64,000 nucleotides of DNA from Hexactinellida sp. DTS-2022 (taxonomy: Eukaryota > Porifera > Hexactinellida). The stretch is taken from contig JAPNXP010000002.1 of NCBI GenBank assembly GCA_028753945.1, positions 8,742,001 through 8,806,000 on the forward strand. Reading direction: 5' to 3'. The notes under the pieces are model-generated. The model made no database searches. It saw only the letters and a list, made by a program, of their open reading frames with translations, and was not told where the DNA came from. Shown piece by piece: positions 11,147-20,738 of the stretch. The position numbers and the translations under genes were made by a program. Numbering within the stretch: the first letter of the stretch is position 1; every line of letters begins with the position of its first letter.

Positions 11147-11860
11147 TTAGGCTAAGTATCCCCTGGAAATCTAAAGTATACTTGGGCACGTTAGTCTGTC
11201 TCATAATACCCCTTCCAATTATCTATTGTTTAAGACAAAGTTTGACTCTCTAGCTTATATACCTCCCGAGATACAGCAAGGTATGTGGATATGGAACTAA
11301 AGGACAAATAATTGACCATAACATTAATTGAAATTTTTCTATAAACAGAGTCAGATCTGAAATTTGGGTAGTTATCAATGCGATGTTAATGCCTATATAG
11401 TTAGTACTAACTACTAGCACGGGGGCGACAGAGAGCTTTAAGCAATTACGTGATTGATTAAAAATATTTCTCGAGTGACTAATCATAATTTTCAGAATGA
11501 TGAAACATTCCAGAAAATTATGATTAGTCACTCGAGAAATATTTTTAATCAATCACGTAATTGCTTAAAGCTCTCTGTCGCCCCCGTGCTAGTAGTTAGT
11601 ACTAACTATATAGGCATTAACATCGCATTGATAACTACCCAAATTTCAGATCTGACTCTGTTTATAGAAAAATTTCAATTAATGTTATGGTCAATTATTT
11701 GTCCTTTAGTTCCATATCCACATACCTTGCTGTATCTCGGGAGGTATATAAGCTAGAGAGTCAAACTTTGTCTTAAACAATAGATAATTGGAAGGGATAT
11801 TATGAGACAGACTAACGTGCCCAAGTACAATTTACATTTCCAGGGGATACTTAACCTTAA
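11147..11860. mobile_element. 714-bp TTAA foldback element
   Basis: A near-perfect giant palindrome. Arms of ~345 bp (about 11147-11496 and 11509-11860) surround a centre of ~12 bp, so mirror-image 100-codon open frames occur on both strands. The right end reads GGGGATACTTAACCTTAA and the left CATTAGGCTAAGTATCCCC; the target is TTAA on the right and decayed to TTAG on the left. The ends resemble family A (GGTTAAATTACCCC) and the length is close to its 726 bp. It interrupts Mutator-like copy 1. No protein is expected from the mirrored frames. Confidence 0.8.
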
Positions 11861-12138
11861 TTTGCTCTATAACTATCTAGTAAATATCCATAATATCAGA
11901 AGTTGCGAATTCATATATCCTCGGTTATAGCTTAATCAAATTTCTATACTATACTGATCCATACTAGCCAAGAAAAGTGAATTCACTATCTAAAACTATT
12001 TTTTCGAATAGTAACCTCAATTATAAAATATTCTTTACTCTATTTAGCTGTGTTTGTGTCGTAGGGAATTTTGATTTTAGGATTACAATTTTCTAAAAAT
12101 CATTTTTGGAAATTATGTTCAAAAATATTCATATTTTC
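11861..12138. other. unassigned sequence inside Mutator-like copy 1
   Basis: About 280 AT-rich bases between the foldback and the next MITE. No homology to the interrupted transposase could be seen in any frame, so it may belong to a further unrecognised insertion. Confidence 0.35.
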
Positions 12139-12537
12139 CAAGGTTGAAACCGAATAGTTGACCGAATAGTTACTTGCCGATTAGCTAAGATTCGGTCGCT
12201 TACCCAAATTCAGGTTTATTGGTTTTAAATGAACCCTGATGTATTTAGGTCATCAACAAAAATTATTTGGCATACCTGATGATAATATTTTGCTGATCTG
12301 ATAGTAGTATTCGGTTGACTAAATAGTATTATTCGGTTGACCGAATAGTACAATTTGTCAACCGAATACTAACATATATTCAACAAAATATCATTATCAG
12401 GTGAAGCAAATACTTGTATTTGTAGACATGGATATATATGCGGTCCAAAATGACAAATAATACTGGGTTTCTGTGAGCGATCGATTCTTAGCTAATCGGC
12501 AAGCAAGTATTCGGTCAACTATTCGGTTGCAACCTTG
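12139..12537. mobile_element. hAT-like MITE with TTCGGTTGACCGAATA repeats
   Basis: 399 bp with long inverted ends. CAAGGTTGAAACCGAATAG at the left pairs with its complement at the right, followed inward by TTGCCGATTAGCTAAGA on both sides. Flanks are ATATTTTC and ATATTTCC, an 8-bp TSD with one mismatch. The centre repeats the palindromic motif TTCGGTTGACCGAATA, so the body is made of copies of its own subterminal motif. Confidence 0.8.
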
Positions 12538-12660
12538 ATATTTCCTCATCTAAAAAATTAATTGCTCAATAAAACATAAAAACATTTGAAATTCCATACG
12601 ACATAAACACAAGTACTTGTAATTATCGATGTTTTTTATATTGAATGTACGGTTCAAAAA

Positions 12661-12840
12661 ATGAAATTTTTCCCCCTTATCACTTTTGGCGCAGTGTATT
12701 TTTTCAAAATTTTACTTTTTTGTTAGTTTTTTCAATAAATTCATAATAGTAATAAATAACAACATTTGTGGCATAAAAAAAATTTAATTTTTTTTTTTTA
12801 ATTTCCTACCAAAAGTGACCTCAAAGGTGAAATTTTCGGT
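12661..12840. repeat. imperfect inverted repeat, possible MITE
   Basis: GAAATTTTTCCCCC with TCACTTTTGG on the left is mirrored by CCAAAAGTGAC and GGTGAAATTTTC on the right, enclosing poly(A/T)-rich sequence. No TSD was resolved. Confidence 0.35.
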
Positions 12841-12944
12841 ATTTTTTTCAGATTCGTCATCTTGCTATATTTTCGTACAATATATATCAAATATGGCCAT
12901 TAAAATTATTTTTCCTTTAAAATCAATTTGCAACTTTGATCACT

Positions 12945-13681
12945 TGCGCTTTCTTTAACCTGGCAACTAGATTCATGCAATTCTTTCCATATCATATATT
13001 CAGCTAAATCTAATTGTTTCTCCCTGAGAGCTTGCTGCTTCTCAATACACATTTTGCAACTAATACATGCAATTTCATAATTTCATACTTTCCCAGTTTC
13101 CACAGATGTAGCACAAGCAACGCAGTATCTAGAAAATCCACCCCCCGATTTGCCCCCCCCATTATTAATATGCACCGTCATATGATACTGTGACCTCTAA
13201 AAATTCTGAATCGTCCGTGTTGTGTATTTTTCTCAGCTCTACGGCTGCCCGCATGCAGCTTGCTTGTGCTACATCCTTGGAAACCTTAGATAAATAATCC
13301 TGTGCTTTGTAAAATTCCCTATTAGATAACGTGGATGGTAAACCAATGAAAGTATTTATGTAAAAGAGTCCTGATTTTCCAATGCCAGCTAATCTACCTC
13401 CTAAAATTTGTAAAATGTTATTGCCAAACTTTGTAGTATTAACTGGGTCGGAATGGGCACTATTCTGAGGGAGAGTATAGAGAGGGACAGCTGTAAAACA
13501 TTGATCACAGACAATATAATAATGCAAGGCCAGTCCATGATTATACGACTTTCGATAGAAAGATAGCCGACCTTTACCACAAAACTTACACACATAAATA
13601 TCCGCTAAAGCACTCTCTAAAATTCCTACATCCATAATTCAATTGCCCACGACCTTACATAAATTTTGTTTTTCACCCCTA
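12945..13681 (-). pseudogene. Mutator-like transposase copy 1, middle part
   Basis: The minus-strand frame 13635-13165 (156 codons) encodes MDVGILESALADIYVC, a CxxC pair (CKFC then CDQC), GGRLAGIGKSGLFYINTFIG and ends VTVSYDGAY, where YDG holds the first catalytic Asp of this family. After a frame break, decayed sequence down to about 12945 continues with RYCVACATSVETGKV and YEIACISCKMC, equivalent to the ISTSTKKVLDYEI segment of copy 2. This copy keeps the first Asp that copy 2 lacks. The ATG at 13635 lies inside the homologous region, so the true N-terminus is further upstream. Confidence 0.75.
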
Positions 13682-13689
13682 GATTTACC

Positions 13690-14287
13690 GGTACAATTTC
13701 ACAATCTTACCTCACCTAGATATTTTAATGTTTTGTTAGAGGTTATTTTTTTATCCGATAGAGCTTTGAAAATAATGAGTGTTGGTCGAAACAGGGAGAA
13801 ATCGGATCAAAATTGACTTAGTTAGGCCAAATTTTGTGTTATAAGCCAAAATCTATCGGAAACTTAAAATATTGCAAGATTATTTGGAATATCGAATTTT
13901 GTGGTTAAACGCTTCCTTTTGATGAATGCCTATAGTTTTAGTTTCATTTTTTTATTTTTCAATAAATAAATATAAAATTTTAATTTTAATTTTTTTTTTA
14001 ATTTTTTTAAAAAATTTTAATTTTAATTTTTTTTTAAATTACGATAGGCATTCATCAAAAGGAAGCGTTTAACCACAAAATTCGATATTCCAAATAATCT
14101 TGCTATATTTTAAGTTTCCGATAGATTTTGGCTTATAACACAAAATTTGGCCTAACTAAGTCAATTTTGATCCGATTTCTCCCTGTTTCGACCAACACTC
14201 ATTATTTTCAAAGCTCTATCGGATAAAAAAATAACCTCTAACAAAACATTAAAATATCTAGGTGAGGTAAGATTGTGAAATTGTACC
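13690..14287. mobile_element. 598-bp foldback element, TSD GATTTACC
   Basis: Inverted arms of ~250 bp start GGTACAATTTCACAATC and end with the complement; a ~100-bp poly(T/A)-rich spacer lies at about 13940-14041. Perfect 8-bp duplications GATTTACC flank it (13682-13689 and 14288-14295). It interrupts Mutator-like copy 1. The 8-bp TSD suggests a hAT-class or similar transposase; the GGTAC end is not a standard hAT CAG end. The arms are nearly identical, so insertion or arm conversion is fairly recent. Confidence 0.85.
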
Positions 14288-14295
14288 GATTTACC

Positions 14296-14828
14296 GACCA
14301 TAAAAATTTCCATTTCCCTAAAGGATGGTTATCAACGATGCCCCGAGTGATTTTTCTTTGGGCAGTTGCAAGCTTAGGCTGATCCTTCTGTAACGGAGTT
14401 TCTTGATGTTCTTGGCTATCCAAAAATGGTATAATATCGTTTTGGGTCTCCTCAGAAACTCTGGGGACCTTAGCGGATAGCTCAAGAACATCAAGTGACT
14501 CCGTTACACCTCTTTGGCTACTAGCCGTTGGAACGGGAGAGTACTCAGGAGCTAAGGCCACCATTTCGCGCTTTATGTGTCCACGGAATTAATTTGGACG
14601 ATTTTTAGAGCTAACAAGAACTCTACGTTTTTCCTTTTTTAGAGTGGGAGTTATGGGAGCTGCAAAAACATATTTTCCTTCCGATGTTTCTCCAAGATCA
14701 AAGCCTTTCGGCTCTACAATATCCTCATCAGAACTGGAACTAAATCCTTTCGAGGAGGTCCTGGGATTACTTCTACACCACCAACAATCAATAACATTAT
14801 AATAACAACAGCAACTATAAGTGTCGAT
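14296..14828 (-). pseudogene. Mutator-like transposase copy 1, N-terminal part
   Basis: Two minus-strand open stretches (14843-14589 and 14564-14296) encode a low-complexity acidic and Ser/Pro-rich region (KGFSSSSDEDIVEPKG; EYSPVPTASSQ) ending in RKITRG and NHPLGKWKF. Copy 2 also has a long Ser/Pro/Thr-rich N-terminus followed by a basic segment. Assignment rests mainly on position and composition, since this part of the family is poorly conserved. An in-frame TAA separates the stretches. The upstream end is cut by the hAT element at 14829. Confidence 0.5.
14756..14782 (-). other. degenerate 2A-like motif
   Basis: On the minus strand one frame reads GGVEVIPGP followed by P, after a hydrophobic run (MLLIV). 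The 2A ribosome-skipping consensus is D-V/I-E-x-N-P-G-P. Here Gly stands for Asp and Ile for Asn, each one base change away. The motif lies near the predicted N-terminus of Mutator-like copy 1, where 2A motifs occur in some non-LTR and other element proteins. It is in a different frame from the Ser-rich segment, so a frameshift must be assumed. Confidence 0.35.
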
Positions 14829-14875
14829 CAGGGTTGGGTTCAATTATAATTGTAGTTAATTCAATTACAATTAAT

Positions 14876-15090
14876 TACGTGTTTGACATAATTGTAATTG
14901 TAATTGTAATTGAAAAACACAAATCTCTATAATTGTAATTGTAATTGTAATTGAAAAACTCAAATCCCTATAATTGTAATTGTAATTGTAATTGAAAAAC
15001 ACAAATCCCTATAATTGTAATTGTAATTGTCATTGAAAACACAAATCCCTATAATTGTAATTGTAATTGTAATTGAAAAGCACTAATCCA
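14876..15090 (+). repeat. 5' subterminal array of ~41-bp repeats
   Basis: Five copies of a ~41-bp unit, AATTGTAATTGTAATTG with a spacer GAAAAACACAAATCCCTAT, starting near 14888, 14929, 14970, 15011 and 15051. A shorter version of the same motif lies at the other end (17452-17625). In hAT elements such arrays are usually binding sites for the BED finger of the transposase; here this is inference. Confidence 0.85.
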
Positions 15091-15256
15091 TATTGGCAAT
15101 TTTAAATGGAATAATTTGTTCTTAATACAGACGAAAATTTTTCGATTATACGTTTCTAGTGTTCGTTATAAATATAATATTATTAGAACACCAGTTATGG
15201 CTTTGGATTGACATTTTTGCGCAACTTCTAGTAAGCTGTTGATTTTACAATAACAA

Positions 15257-17250
15257 ATGGCTTCTCTTTGTTATAATGAGAGTATACGTATATATATTGA
15301 GCATTCAGTACTAGGCTATCTACCGACTCAATCTTGTGAAATGACTCCTCCGATATTCAATCACTTCGATGAACCTGCTGGTAACATTACCGGTCAGTTC
15401 AAAATTAATTGCAAGCACTGTAAGAAACCAGTCTCAGGTTCCTATGCAGCATCATCCAACTTTCACACGCACATGAAGCTAAGATTAAGAAAAACACACT
15501 TTGAGAATTTTGGTTATACAATTTATCCCAATCTGTCTTTCTCTTAGCGACATCCCCCAGAAATACACATAGAACATAGCTCAACTAGTAATTCAACTTT
15601 ATCTAGACAAGGGCCTATAACTAACTTTATGGCTGTTAGTGGAACTCCAGTTTTATGGAAGGCAACAAATCCCAACCAAATTGAAATGACAGACTACTTA
15701 GTTAAATATATCTGTAATTCTTTGAAGCCACTCTGCGAGGTAGAAAACCCTGATTTTTGTGCGCTATTGAAGAAAGCTCAGCCTCCTTACAACATTCCTT
15801 CTCGTAAATATTTGAGTACCAAGATCCTCCCGCGAAAACTTCAAATCTTCACATCAACATCTGTAAACAACTTTCGAAAATCAAAACAATCTGCCTCACA
15901 GTAGATATATGGACAAATAGGACTATGCGTGCCTACATTGGTATCACTGGACACTTCACAGAAGATTTTAAACTGCAAAGTGTCATGCTAGCGTGTTGAA
16001 GTTTTGAGGGATCACATACTGCAGAGAATGTGTTATCCAATTACCAGAACATCATCGAACAGTTCAATTTAGATGGTAAGGTTGGATATATCACAGACAA
16101 TGCTGCTAATATGCTCAAGGCTTTTGTCAAGTTTCCTGGAGTGGAAGCGGACAGCGGAGACAGTGAAAGTGATGAAAATGACGATGAATATGAGGATTTG
16201 TACATGTCTGTCGATTCACAAGATGTGTTGGACTATCTGCCTAAGCATATCTCATGTTTCATACACACTCTACAGTTAGTAGTACATGATGGAATCAAAC
16301 AAATTGGAGCTGTATCGTCAATAATCAACAAAGTATCTAAGATAGTTAGCTATGTTCGTCACTCCAGCCAAGCTACTTCTCTCTTTGAAGGTGGTCATAA
16401 ATTCAGGCAAAAAATCACACAAGATGGAACAGTACGAATAAGATGCTCAAATCACTTTTGGATGCAGATCCCGCCATAGTTGAGCAACTTAATTATTCAG
16501 CTAAGTTAACAAAATATAAAATGAAAGTAATTAGTGAGATAACAGCGGTTCTCACGCCATTTGAGCTAGCTACTATGCAATGTCAAGCTCAGAAGTTCGT
16601 AACATCCAGTTTAGTGATTCCTTGCATCCGTGGACTCAGAGCTGAGGTGAAAGAATTGTCCAAAACATATAAGTCAAAGATGGTTACTACACTAATATCA
16701 TCTATTGAGAGACGATTGGTTAAATATGAAGAACTAGAATTTTTTCAACTGGCTGCTGCATTAGATCCGAGATGGAAACTTGACTGGTGCTATAATAGTG
16801 AGGCCAACCATATAAAAGAGCTGCTATCTAAGAGAGTTTCTGAATTGAATGCGCAATTCCAAGTTGATGAAAGTCAAGTTACCACAGAACCTGATTCGGT
16901 ATCACCTCCAAATAAAAGATGCAAGCTTTTTAGATTCATGAGTGAAGCCCCTGATAAACAATATGAAAAGAATATATCTCCAGCCTCACTGCAAATTGAA
17001 AATTACCTTGTCAACCAAACATCCCAGAGGACACAGATCCACTTCAGTAAAGGAAACAGAACCAATACATCATGCGTGAACTCACCACTTTGGCTATCCA
17101 TTACTTCGCCATCCCAGCATCATCTGCTCCAGTTGAGCGTTTGTTTTCAAACGCTGGGAAAATTTTCGACCGGACAGATGTAGGCTATCTGACAAACGAT
17201 TCGAGGAGCTGATGTTTATAAGTGGAAACAAACACTTAGATTGAAATTAC
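15257..17250 (+). pseudogene. hAT transposase (ZBED/Ac type), decayed
   Basis: Frames joined by a few shifts give a nearly full hAT transposase. A BED zinc finger (CKHCKKPVSG, then HTHMK) is at 15400-15475. Then come MTDYLVKYICNSLKPL and YNIPSRKYLS, typical of the pre-catalytic region. VDIWTNRTMRAYIGITGHF (~15900) holds the first catalytic Asp and GYITDNAANMLKAF (~16085) the second. SCFIHTLQLVVHDGIKQ follows, then ALDPRWKLDW, and the dimerisation tail PASSAPVERLFSNAGKIF (17116-17170, frame-shifted). Defects: a TGA after VMLAC (~15996), shifts near 15547, 15904, 16460 and 17150, and an apparent loss around the TRWNS motif. Not functional as it stands. Confidence 0.85.
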
Positions 17251-17331
17251 TAGATATATTTTAGATTCCAGTGAGTAGAAATTGTTCCTTTATGATAAAA
17301 CTGGTACGCATGATTTTTCAGGATTTGCCTT

Positions 17332-17448
17332 CAGACGCGGATCCAGAGACAAATCCGAGGGGGGCAGTATAGGGTGTTACTAGTGAACTAGGGGGGCAGG
17401 TTATAATTCAGGGGCCACGTGCCCCCACACCCCTTGGATCCGCCACTG
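17332..17448. mobile_element. 117-bp hAT-type MITE inside the hAT element
   Basis: CAGACGCGGATCCAGAG at the left and CTTGGATCCGCCACTG at the right form inverted ends around a G-rich/C-rich core. It lies just after the transposase tail. Flanking octamers (TTTGCCTT / GTTGAGTT) match poorly. Confidence 0.6.
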
Positions 17449-17637
17449 GTTGAGTTCAATTGTAATTGGAAAATTAAAATACCTGTAATTAATTAATTAA
17501 TTGTAATTGTAATTGTAATAGGAAAACACAAATCCTTATAATTGTTATTGTAATTGTAGTTGAAATTTCTAAAGATAGCGTAATTGTAATTGTAATTATA
17601 ATTGAAAATTATAATTGAACCCAACCCTGGTGTGGAT

Positions 17638-17813
17638 ATGCCCCACAAAATATCCAATGTCTGCCCGAGCGAAATATCCATCTTCGGGGCACTAATAATC
17701 TTGGAAGAGCCTGCCCAGCTACCAATTCTGCCTCTCCAGGCTTCTAGAGAAATTATAGAAAAATTTGTTGAATTGAAACAATTCAGAGAAAAATAGAAAT
17801 AAATATCAAGCAA
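17638..17813 (-). pseudogene. possible first coding part of Mutator-like copy 1
   Basis: An open minus-strand frame ends SLGQTLDILWGIST exactly at the hAT insertion. If the hAT element and one TSD copy are removed, the frame runs on into the hydrophobic run before the 2A-like motif at 14756-14782. That continuity is the only evidence; no homology is recognised. A chance open frame is possible. Confidence 0.3.
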
Positions 17814-18240
17814 TAGGAACTAAGAAGTTTTGAATAACAATTTGAGTTTAGTGAAAGTATTTATATATTATAGATACACAGTAGTGCTATAATGTCATAA
17901 CGGATATGCGGGTGGTCTTATTCGTTACAAATATAGATGCACCTATTGCGTCTGAGTGATAAGAATAGAATCATTATGACATAATGAAATCTGGGCATGC
18001 GCATATTTCAAAATAATAAACAGTGCATCAAAGTTGCCAAACAGCTTGAAAGGAACCATTATTATTGTAAGTAGTTCACATCGAAAATTAGCTATTAAAG
18101 GGATAAATTTACCAGATGAAGGAACACCCACGAAAGTATATTATTCTATATGCATAAAAATTAGTTACTTGTTATTACGTATAAATAGATTCAATTAATG
18201 AATAACAGCAGTTTATTCGAATTTTATATACGTATAATTT
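17814..18240. other. unassigned sequence
   Basis: No element or gene is recognised. The end of the Mutator-like element probably lies here, but no TIR was found. Confidence 0.35.
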
Positions 18241-18260
18241 TTCAAGCATTATTTTGAAGA

Positions 18261-18530
18261 ATGACCAATTCCATAAGATTTGACACATGTTGGATGAGAA
18301 GTCTCCTGAGGAGGGCACCTTCGGCAATGACCATGAATTGCCTCCAGCAAAATCTCGACAAGCTGGAGAAAGAGAAGCGCAGGAGCATTGTGAGTACGCG
18401 CGCGGCCATCAAGGCGGCAAGGAGGGCCTTGAGAGTAATTAGGCGCAAGGTTCCAAAAATGAAGAGAGTGACTCTTGATGGCCTCAGGATTGATGAGGCC
18501 TATAGGATGGGCATGGTAGTGACCAACTGA
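18261..18530 (+). CDS. unknown short basic protein, 89 aa
   Basis: An intact frame with ATG and TGA in a stretch much richer in GC than its surroundings. The predicted protein has a helical segment LQQNLDKLEKEKRRSI followed by a strongly basic run (RAAIKAARRALRVIRRKVPK), with no Cys cluster, signal peptide or membrane segment. It could be a nucleic-acid-binding peptide or one exon of a larger gene. The antisense frame 18249-18533 is also open, so the coding strand is not certain. No family is recognised. Confidence 0.35.
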   Translation: MTNSIRFDTCWMRSLLRRAPSAMTMNCLQQNLDKLEKEKRRSIVSTRAAIKAARRALRVIRRKVPKMKRVTLDGLRIDEAYRMGMVVTN

Positions 18531-18648
18531 CAATTGATACGGCCATGGAGCACTACTACTATCTAAGAGCAGTAAAGTAAATAATTATAGTTCTAATTCT
18601 AGTATAAGTAATAATAGTAATATATGTTTGAGAAATAAAAATAATAGT

Positions 18649-18670
18649 CCACTATACTATAGTATAGTGG
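18649..18670. repeat. perfect 22-bp palindrome
   Basis: CCACTATACTA and its complement, centred on TATA. It shares sequence and the following GCACA/CACAT context with 8329-8351. Confidence 0.6.
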
Positions 18671-18840
18671 CACATGAATAATAAGATCAATTATATGATT
18701 TATATGAAGTCACAATAAAGGAGTTTTCCAATTGAGGCAAAATCTATTATATTTTTGTTGTCATAAGTTTCTGAGTTTCCAATTTGAAAAGAAATTGTCA
18801 TTAAGGATTGTGTTTGACTACGTATGTGTTGTAGCCTAAA

Positions 18841-19190
18841 TTGTTTAATACGTCTTTTATTGTCTACGTATTACGTTTAATACGTATAATGTAATACGTA
18901 TTATACGTATACCTTACTTATAATATCGAGCTCATGGAATTTGATTTGAATAACCTTTGGTTTAATCGTTATTCTTTTATTGTTAATCGACTCGTAGTAT
19001 AGTTTGTATAGTACAAATATGATTATTTGTTAGATGTTCTTTTTACAACAAGAATTAGAAATATTATATTGAATTTACTTCAAAGATATCCCTGGTTGAT
19101 CATAGATTTAACGTATAATACGTACTGGTGGATAGCGTATCATGTATAATACGTATAATACGTATTATACGCAATACTCGTATTAAGGAT
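18841..19190. repeat. TACGTATTATACGTATAATACG motif blocks
   Basis: Two blocks (about 18841-18912 and 19108-19190) of repeated TAATACGTATAATACG, self-complementary, separated by ~195 unique bases. It may be a motif-array element with degenerate ends; no TSD was identified. Confidence 0.5.
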
Positions 19191-19850
19191 GCTTAAGGTG
19201 AAAAATGTATTAGCGATATGGGTGGTTTTAGTGTCTTTGAGGATATTGAAGTGTAATTCTCCAATCTGCTCTGTAATTGCATAACTAAGCTTAAGATTTA
19301 TACAGCATATCTGAGTCACAACTATTTTTCGAGTAGCATTAAATTCTTTATGAAATGCCTCCCCATAGGAGTAATACAGTTTTATTAGATTTCACTGAAT
19401 TAAATCTTTTAAAGTATATTCGATAAAGCTCCAAAAATTTGGAAGATTGATCAGTACTATTAGCAATACATTTGCTTAGCCCACCAGGCGCCTATTCCAA
19501 GTTTAATCAATTCTTATCTTGCGAATCCTAAATTCGTCAAAAAAGAGGCCAGAAAGTGGTATTTTTGCTCCTTGCTTGGTCTCCACTCATACACTGATAG
19601 TTAGATTGCTTCAATGAGCTTGCAAAATGATCTTTATACTATTATGAACTATATCTGAATTTTTGAAAGCAATCCCTTGTGAACTTTATTGGATAAAATT
19701 CGGGATATGTCAAAAAAACAATAATTGAGTAATTGAAGCCTGAAGTTTTTTGATAGTGAAACGCATATGTGCTATTAAATTTGGCCGTATTACACCCGGA
19801 TTTAGTTTCAATATACTAAATAATTTTCATACAATATATACTAAATATGT
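19191..19850. other. unassigned AT-rich sequence
   Basis: No open frame above chance, TIR or repeat is recognised. Confidence 0.45.
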
Positions 19851-19858
19851 ATTGAAAC

Positions 19859-20589
19859 CAGGCTTGTCAAAAGGTCAGGTCATGACCTGACCTGACCTGA
19901 CCTGACCTTTGAGTGACCTGAACCTATTTTCTGAAAGCCTTGACCTGACCTGACCTGACCTGAACCTAATCTTGCATGATTTTGACCTGACCTGACCTGA
20001 CCTGACCTGACCTGACCTGAACTTTTTTGACCTGAATTGACCTGAAAATGACCTGAAATTGACATGAAATTGACCTGAAATTACCTGAAATTGACCTAAA
20101 ATTGACCTGAAATTGACCTGAAATTCAGGGATTTTCATTTGATTGACTCGATGACTCGCGAGTCACCACGAGTCATCGAGTCAGACTAGAATCACTGAAT
20201 TTTGTCACGAGTCAGATTTCTCGGTGACGCGAGTCAGTTGACTCGGTGACTCATGAAAGCCCTGCTGAAATTGACCTGAAATTACCTGAAAATTACCTGA
20301 AATTGACCTGAAATGACCTGAAATTGACCTGAAATTGACCTGAAATGACCTGAAATGGACCTGAAATGACCTGAAATTGACCTGAAATTGACATGAAATG
20401 ACCTGGAAATGACCTGAAAATGACCTGAAATTGACCTGAGAATGTGAAAGACCTGACCTGACCTGACCTGTATGAATTTTTTTCCACCAAGACCTGACCT
20501 GACCTGACCTGACCGTAAATATTGTATATAAGACCTGACCTGACCTGACCTGACCTGACCTGACAATGCGGGACCTTTTGACAAGCCAG
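19859..20589. mobile_element. 731-bp element made of ACCTG arrays, TSD ATTGAAAC
   Basis: Ends CAGGCTTGTCAAAAGGTC and GACCTTTTGACAAGCCAG, with perfect 8-bp TSD ATTGAAAC (19851-19858 and 20590-20597). Nearly the whole body is (ACCTG)n-type repeats, outside as GACCTGACCTG and inside as GACCTGAAATT. Open frames across it (80-160 codons) are repeat translations (RSGQVRSGQV), not genes. hAT-like by ends and TSD. A second element is nested at 20126. Confidence 0.9.
20126..20263. mobile_element. 138-bp nested MITE of GACTCG repeats, TSD CTGAAATT
   Basis: CAGGGATTTTCAT at the left and ATGAAAGCCCTG at the right, flanked by CTGAAATT (20118-20125 and 20264-20271), which is itself part of the host array. 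The body is copies of GACTCG/CGAGTCA. hAT-like. Confidence 0.85.
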
Positions 20590-20738
20590 ATTGAAACATT
20601 TTGGTAAACAAACGACTTGATTAAATCGAAATTTATGCAAGTTTCTGGCATATTAATGGAGTCCGATTTCTTTTGGGACATCATTATCAGCCATTAAATC
20701 ATGGCTAACGTAGTGATTAATGCTCTAATATGTATAAT

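Larger units (their letters stand above)
14829..17629 (+). mobile_element. 2.8-kb hAT transposon, near-complete
   Basis: Starts CAGGGTTGGGTTCAATTATA and ends TATAATTGAACCCAACCCTG. Flanks are GTGTCGAT (14821-14828) and GTGTGGAT (17630-17637), an 8-bp TSD with one mismatch. Both ends carry arrays of AATTGTAATTG. It encodes a decayed BED-finger hAT transposase and contains a 117-bp MITE near the 3' end. It inserted into the Mutator-like gene running on the opposite strand. Confidence 0.9.

Noticed and set aside
11250-11756. Two identical 100-codon proteins on opposite strands
   Set aside because: A consequence of the palindrome; no domain, and AT-driven composition.
14821-17637. hAT element and Mutator-like gene as one composite transposon
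   Set aside because: An 8-bp TSD around the hAT and opposite strands show that it is a later insertion.
19875-20684. Overlapping open frames of 60-159 codons with RSGQVRSGQV repeats
   Set aside because: They are translations of ACCTG arrays inside a TIR/TSD-bounded element and are open in several frames at once.
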